Assembly (NCBI GenBank): GCA_963991775.1 | Contig: CAXDRM010000062.1 | Location: forward strand, 1 to 8,532 | Direction of reading: 5' to 3' | DNA: 8,532 bases | Source of the DNA: CAXDRM01 sp963991775 | Lineage (GTDB): Bacteria > Pseudomonadota > Alphaproteobacteria > Rickettsiales > JABIRX01 | Shown here: positions 4,991 through 8,532 of the stretch, piece by piece | Numbering within the stretch: the first letter of the stretch is position 1 | How the letters are laid out: the number at the start of each line of letters is the position of its first letter | The notes under the pieces: model-generated | What the model was told of the DNA's origin: nothing | The model's input: only the letters and a program-made list of their open reading frames with translations | The model's database searches: none | Translations under genes and position numbers: made by a program

Positions 4991-5704
4991 ATGAATATAA
5001 CACTGAGCGGCATAATTTTAAATAGTCATAAATTTTCTGAGAGTAGTTTAATTATTACTTTATTTACTGCTGAAAAAGGTGTAGTGCAAACTATGGTAAG
5101 AGGTGGTAATAGCAAGAAACAGCAAGCAGTACTGCAGCTTGGTAATGTGGTTAGTGGCCAATATAAGGTACGCTTAGAAGGTCAATTAGGCAGCTATAGT
5201 AAAGTTGAGCTGCTTAAAAATTATCCTGCTAAATTTTTTAGTCACAAAACCAAATTACTTATTTTACAAAGCATTTTAGGCCTGCTTAAAGATACGCTAT
5301 ATCAAGGCGAGGCGCATGAACAGCTTTATCTACAATTACTAGCATTTTTTGATGAATTGCAAGAACAGATAGATTTAGCTGCTTACTTACATTTCGAATT
5401 ATTAATTCTCAAAGAGCTTGGTTATGCTTTAGCTTTAGGTTCTTGTGCAGTTAGTGGTGCTACAGAAGATTTACATTATATTTCACCAAAAACTGGGCAT
5501 GCCGTTACTGAGATTGTTGGTAAGGAATATCATGATAAATTATTTATCATTCCTGAATTTTTCAAAAAAGCTGCTAATTATAATCAGCAAGATTTAGAGC
5601 AGGGTTTTGCCATCACTGATCATTTTTTTAGAATGCATCTTTTTGAGCCTTTAAATAAAAAATTACCCTTCGCCCGGGAATTACTCAAGCGCGAGTTGGG
5701 TTAA
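4991..5704 (+). CDS. recO: DNA repair and recombination protein RecO
   Basis: RecO works with RecR and RecF to load RecA on SSB-coated single-stranded DNA during gap repair, and anneals complementary strands. The 237 residues fit the family. The N-terminal OB-fold domain (about 1-80) begins SGIILNSHKFSESSLIITLFTAEKG, the usual opening with the G-x-x-L, E-S-S and F-T-x-E-x-G positions. The alpha-helical C-terminal domain (about 85-237) includes FELLILKELGYAL (135-147) and SGATEDLHYISPKTGHAV, a pattern seen in alphaproteobacterial RecO. Of the four zinc-binding cysteines found in some RecO proteins, only Cys152 is seen here. The ATG at 4991 has no clear Shine-Dalgarno sequence but gives the expected N-terminus. 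The stop abuts a long inverted repeat starting at 5705. Confidence 0.93.
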   Translation: MNITLSGIILNSHKFSESSLIITLFTAEKGVVQTMVRGGNSKKQQAVLQLGNVVSGQYKVRLEGQLGSYSKVELLKNYPAKFFSHKTKLLILQSILGLLKDTLYQGEAHEQLYLQLLAFFDELQEQIDLAAYLHFELLILKELGYALALGSCAVSGATEDLHYISPKTGHAVTEIVGKEYHDKLFIIPEFFKKAANYNQQDLEQGFAITDHFFRMHLFEPLNKKLPFARELLKRELG

Positions 5705-5819
5705 GTTTAGAGCAGATGGAGTATAGCTCTGATTTGCTTGCGCTTTATGAAAAACAAATTGGTTTTTCATAAATGCTCCTGATACGCAAATGCACAGCTA
5801 TACTCTATCTGCTTTAAAC
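5705..5819. repeat. Nested palindromic element A, directly after the recO stop
   Basis: 24-nt outer arms (5705-5728 and 5796-5819) are complementary except at two positions. At both, the plus-strand RNA would form G-U pairs. An inner hairpin pairs TTTATGAAAAAC (5744-5755) with GTTTTTCATAAA (5762-5773) around a 6-nt loop. The left arm begins at the base after the recO stop codon. No T-run follows. Confidence 0.8.
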
Positions 5820-5836
5820 GCTAAATTAGAAACAAG

Positions 5837-5936
5837 AATTCGGAGATGTATTTAGAGCGAGATTCCACAGAATTTTATCAACTACTATTTGATAAAATTC
5901 GAGGACTGCTTGAGCGATTAAGTACATCTCCGAATT
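5837..5936. repeat. Nested palindromic element B, between recO and parC
   Basis: Perfect 14-bp outer arms AATTCGGAGATGTA (5837-5850) and TACATCTCCGAATT (5923-5936) enclose a perfect 12-bp inner hairpin, GAATTTTATCAA (5870-5881) with TTGATAAAATTC (5889-5900), 7-nt loop. Linkers carry GAGCGA on both sides. It has the same architecture as element A, 17 bp upstream, but unrelated stems. No ORF runs through it. Confidence 0.8.
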
Positions 5937-5978
5937 ATTAACGGGATGCATCAATATTTATGTCAAAAAATTACCATC

Positions 5979-6006
5979 TTGCTTCTTGATCACAAAACAT
6001 TATATT
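5979..6006 (+). promoter_or_regulatory. Candidate parC promoter
   Basis: TTGCTT (5979-5984), a 16-bp spacer and TATATT (6001-6006) place a start near 6013, about 15 nt before the parC ATG. This is a moderate match in AT-rich sequence. Confidence 0.35.
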
Positions 6007-6027
6007 CTTCACGCATAAGATTTATCC

Positions 6028-8244
6028 ATGGAACAGAGTATAAATAATAACATAGAACAGATTAATTTTGGTGAGGCATTAGGCAGTAGATATTTTTCTT
6101 ATGCTATGGCTACTATTATGTCACGTTCTTTACCAGATGTACGTGATGGTTTAAAACCAGTACATCGTCGTCTGCTTTATGCGATGCTTAAATTGCGCCT
6201 TGATCCTGAATCAGGTTTTAAAAAATGTGCGCGTGTAGTTGGTGATGTAATTGGTAAATATCACCCGCATGGTGATCAAGCAGTTTATGATGCTTTAGTA
6301 AGATTAGCGCAAACTTTTGCGGTGCGTTATCCGCTAGTGGATGGCCAAGGAAATTTTGGTTCACTTGATGGTGATAATGCTGCGGCAATGCGTTATACTG
6401 AAGCCAAGCTTACTTCTATCGCAATGCTATTGCTTGCTGATATTGACAAAGATACTGTCGATTTTAAAAATACTTATGATGATTCTGATACTGAGCCAGT
6501 AATCTTACCAGCAAAATTTCCTAATTTGCTTGCTAATGGTTCAGAAGGAATTGCAGTTGGTATGGCCACTTCAATACCACCACATAATGTTACTGAGATT
6601 TTTGCAGCTTTGATTCATCTGTTGCAAACTCCTGATTGTCGCATTGCTACTTTGGTCAATCATATTGCAGCCCCTGATTTTCCAACAGGTGGTGAGATTT
6701 TTGAAAGTAAAGAATCTATTATTAAAACCTATGAAACTGGTAAAGGTTCTTTCCGTATCAGAGCTAAATGGCATGAAGAAGATTTGGGCCGTGGTAATTA
6801 CCAAATAGTTATCAGCGAGATTCCTTATCAGGTACAAAAAGCACGTTTAATTGAAAAAATAGCAGATCTTTATAAAGATAAAAAACTAACTTTAATGGGC
6901 GGTATTCGTGATGAGTCAGATGCTGAATTGCGTATTGTGCTTGAGCCTAAATCACGTAATGTCACTGCTGAGCTTTTAATGGAGCAGCTTTTTAAATTAA
7001 CCGATTTAGAAACACGTTTTCATCTTAACCTTAATGTTTTGGATTCTAAGCAAAGCCCAAGAGTAATGAATCTAAAAGAGGTTCTCGAAGAATATATAGA
7101 ACATCGTTATGTAATTTTAAGACGTAAATATCGTTTTGAATTGGATAAAATTTCTAAACGTTTAGAGATTTTAGAAGGGTTGCTAGTTGCTTATTTAAAT
7201 CTCGATGAAGTAATTGCTATCATTCGAGAGGAAGATGAACCTAAACAAGAATTGATCAAACGTTTCAAGCTAACTGATAATCAAGCTGAAGCGATATTAA
7301 ATATGAAATTGCGTAATTTACGTAAATTAGAAGAATTTAAAATCCGTGAAGAACGAGATGAATTACAAGTTGAACAAGAGCGTCTTACTAAATTACTAGC
7401 TTCGCAAGATCTACAAAAAGAAGCATTACTTGCTGAGTTTACTGAGCTTAAAAAAGCATTCTCAAACAAAGAATATAAGAGAAGAACTACTTTAATACAT
7501 GATTTTAGCATTAGTAATTTAACAGCAGAATCATTCATTCAAGAAGAAAAAGTCACAGTAATATGCTCTAAATTAGGTTGGTTTAGAATGTTATCTGGTC
7601 ATAATATTGATGCTAAAACCATCAAATATAAAACCGGAGATAAAGAGCGTTTTATTATCGAGGCAAAAACTACTGATAAGATTTTGCTTATCTCGGATGA
7701 TGGTAAATTCTATACTTTAGAAGTGCATAAATTGCCACGTGGTAAAACCGATGGCCAGCCACTCAACTTATTAATTGAAAGCAATGCAACTAGTAAAATT
7801 GTTGCTTTAGCAATTTATGCTGAGAATCAAGAATTTGTTATTGCATCAAAATTTGGTAAAGGTTTTAGAGTATTAGCTAAAGATGTCATGGCGCAGACTA
7901 AAAATGGTAAGCAAGTGATGAATTTAGATGGTAAGGATAAATTAGTTGCTTCTTATCAAAAAGCAGAAGCTGATAATATGGTTGCAATAGTAAATAGTAA
8001 TCGTAAATTGTTAATCTTTAAAATCGATGAATTGCCACAAATGTCGCGTGGTAAAGGTGTTATCTTGCAAAAGCAGGTTTCTTCAGAATTATCTGACATT
8101 AAAACCTTAAATGCAGAGCAAGGTTTAGCTTGGCAAATGGGCAGTAAAACTAGATCAGAGGCAGATATTAGAGGCTGGATTGGTAAACGTGCTACAAAAG
8201 GTTCTTTAGTCCCGCATGGATTTGCAAAAAATAACAAATTTTAA
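6028..8244 (+). CDS. parC: DNA topoisomerase IV subunit A
   Basis: ParC cuts and rejoins DNA in topoisomerase IV, which with ParE (not in this window) decatenates daughter chromosomes. The 738 residues match alphaproteobacterial ParC and fall short of most GyrA. The winged-helix region holds LPDVRDGLKPVHRR (35-48), KYHPHGDQAVYDAL (77-90) and the catalytic Arg122-Tyr123 in AAAMRYTEAK. The DNA-intercalating isoleucine lies in SEGIAVGMATSIPPHN. A tower domain and a long coiled coil follow (about 355-470). From about residue 507 the sequence becomes the repeated beta-propeller C-terminal domain. No GyrA-box is seen, which favours ParC over GyrA. The residue equivalent to E. coli ParC Ser80 is Gln84. 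The ATG at 6028 yields the usual N-terminal INFGEALGSRYFSYAM; the ribosome-binding site is weak. Confidence 0.95.
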   Translation: MEQSINNNIEQINFGEALGSRYFSYAMATIMSRSLPDVRDGLKPVHRRLLYAMLKLRLDPESGFKKCARVVGDVIGKYHPHGDQAVYDALVRLAQTFAVRYPLVDGQGNFGSLDGDNAAAMRYTEAKLTSIAMLLLADIDKDTVDFKNTYDDSDTEPVILPAKFPNLLANGSEGIAVGMATSIPPHNVTEIFAALIHLLQTPDCRIATLVNHIAAPDFPTGGEIFESKESIIKTYETGKGSFRIRAKWHEEDLGRGNYQIVISEIPYQVQKARLIEKIADLYKDKKLTLMGGIRDESDAELRIVLEPKSRNVTAELLMEQLFKLTDLETRFHLNLNVLDSKQSPRVMNLKEVLEEYIEHRYVILRRKYRFELDKISKRLEILEGLLVAYLNLDEVIAIIREEDEPKQELIKRFKLTDNQAEAILNMKLRNLRKLEEFKIREERDELQVEQERLTKLLASQDLQKEALLAEFTELKKAFSNKEYKRRTTLIHDFSISNLTAESFIQEEKVTVICSKLGWFRMLSGHNIDAKTIKYKTGDKERFIIEAKTTDKILLISDDGKFYTLEVHKLPRGKTDGQPLNLLIESNATSKIVALAIYAENQEFVIASKFGKGFRVLAKDVMAQTKNGKQVMNLDGKDKLVASYQKAEADNMVAIVNSNRKLLIFKIDELPQMSRGKGVILQKQVSSELSDIKTLNAEQGLAWQMGSKTRSEADIRGWIGKRATKGSLVPHGFAKNNKF

Positions 8245-8255
8245 CGATATTTATC

Positions 8256-8284
8256 TTGATAGTTGAGTAAGTTGCTTCTATAAT
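8256..8284 (+). promoter_or_regulatory. Near-consensus promoter just after parC
   Basis: TTGATA (8256-8261), a 17-bp spacer and a perfect TATAAT (8279-8284) match the sigma-70 consensus at 11 of 12 positions. The predicted start is near 8291, only 18 bp before the terminator stem begins. Confidence 0.6.
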
Positions 8285-8290
8285 AGAGGT

Positions 8291-8343
8291 TCATCATATC
8301 TCTCTCATAAGGTTAGTAGCTTCGGTTACTAACCTTTTTTTTT
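8291..8343 (+). ncRNA. Candidate ~50-nt small RNA
   Basis: A near-consensus promoter and an intrinsic terminator bracket about 50 nt starting near 8291. There is no start codon in between. The RNA would be a short pyrimidine-rich 5' tail (TCATCATATCTCTCTC) followed by a terminator hairpin with U-tail, the form of many Hfq-type small RNAs. Alternatively the terminator simply serves parC and the promoter is fortuitous. Confidence 0.35.
8309..8343 (+). terminator. Rho-independent terminator of parC and/or the small RNA
   Basis: The 12-bp stem AAGGTTAGTAGC (8309-8320) / GTTACTAACCTT (8325-8336), with one G-U pair, is closed by a C(TTCG)G tetraloop. A run of nine Ts starts at 8335. Confidence 0.9.
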
Positions 8344-8511
8344 AATCGGCATATAATGAAGGCTTTTCTAAAACAATTTAGCTGTGCTAAATCTGTTTTA
8401 GCAGAGTGCTTCGTCGCAATAGATAAAAAAATGCTCATTTATTATCTATAAACTCCGCTTTTTTTACTATTGCACTCAACAAAAATCCGCTCATTCTATG
8501 CCGATTAAAAA
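8339..8511. repeat. Large nested palindromic element C downstream of parC
   Basis: Outer arms of 21 nt (8339-8359 and 8491-8511) pair with two mismatches. Inside, CTAAAACAATTTAGC (8368-8382) pairs with 8386-8401 with one bulged C. A second inner set pairs GCAATAG (8416-8422) with CTATTGC (8467-8473) or, alternatively, ATAGATAA (8419-8426) with TTATCTAT (8442-8449). No ORF is seen. The arms resemble terminal inverted repeats, so a non-autonomous mobile element is possible. The left arm overlaps the T-run of the terminator. Confidence 0.75.
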
Positions 8512-8532
8512 GTTCTCAGTAGGCAAAAATAC

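Noticed and set aside
4965..5003. N-terminal extension of the DUF1674 protein from GTG at 5003
   Set aside because: No Shine-Dalgarno sequence, overlaps recO, and family members need only the conserved C-terminal motif reached from the ATG at 4964.
6571..8237. Three minus-strand open frames inside parC
   Set aside because: Antisense to a well-supported gene, with no family resemblance and no ribosome-binding sites.

Overview
This AT-rich window most likely comes from an alphaproteobacterium with a reduced, host-associated genome, perhaps Rickettsiales or a similar lineage. The evidence is the protein signatures: a short alphaproteobacterial-type NAD kinase, a RecO with a 'SGATEDLHYISPKTGHAV' segment, a ParC of alphaproteobacterial length, and a DUF1674/SDHAF4 protein of the alphaproteobacterial/mitochondrial type. 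Unusually long intergenic stretches full of palindromes and gene scraps fit as well. The lineage is inferred; no rRNA is present to settle it.

Layout. Positions 1-324 hold the 3' end of a glycine-rich protein gene. Next is tRNA-Gln(UUG) with its own promoter and terminator, then a multi-hairpin element (523-668). A small minus-strand gene (679-996) follows, with a promoter, a leader and an internal terminator-like hairpin. From about 1000 to 1653 there is no intact gene, only repeats, inverted duplications and remnant reading frames. nadK (minus) and trxB (plus) are divergent around a short dyad. After trxB, a strong promoter at 3628-3656 leads into a ~250-nt leader with nested hairpins and an array of eight Shine-Dalgarno-like motifs, ahead of an orphan 290-aa gene (3916-4788). 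That gene converges on a tiny sdhAF4-type gene (minus), which is itself divergent from recO. Two long nested palindromes separate recO from parC. A promoter, a terminator and a third large palindrome follow parC.

How the genes relate. The recognisable genes are housekeeping and not one pathway: NADP synthesis (NadK) next to an NADPH-using disulfide reductase (TrxB), succinate dehydrogenase maturation, recombinational repair (RecO) and chromosome decatenation (ParC). The nadK/trxB pair is the only obvious functional link.

The unusual content is non-coding. It comprises (i) the Shine-Dalgarno-like array in a structured leader behind a near-consensus promoter, (ii) at least five intergenic elements built as outer arms around one or more inner hairpins, and (iii) a possible ~50-nt RNA between parC and the last palindrome. 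These are read from sequence alone; no folding or database search could be run.
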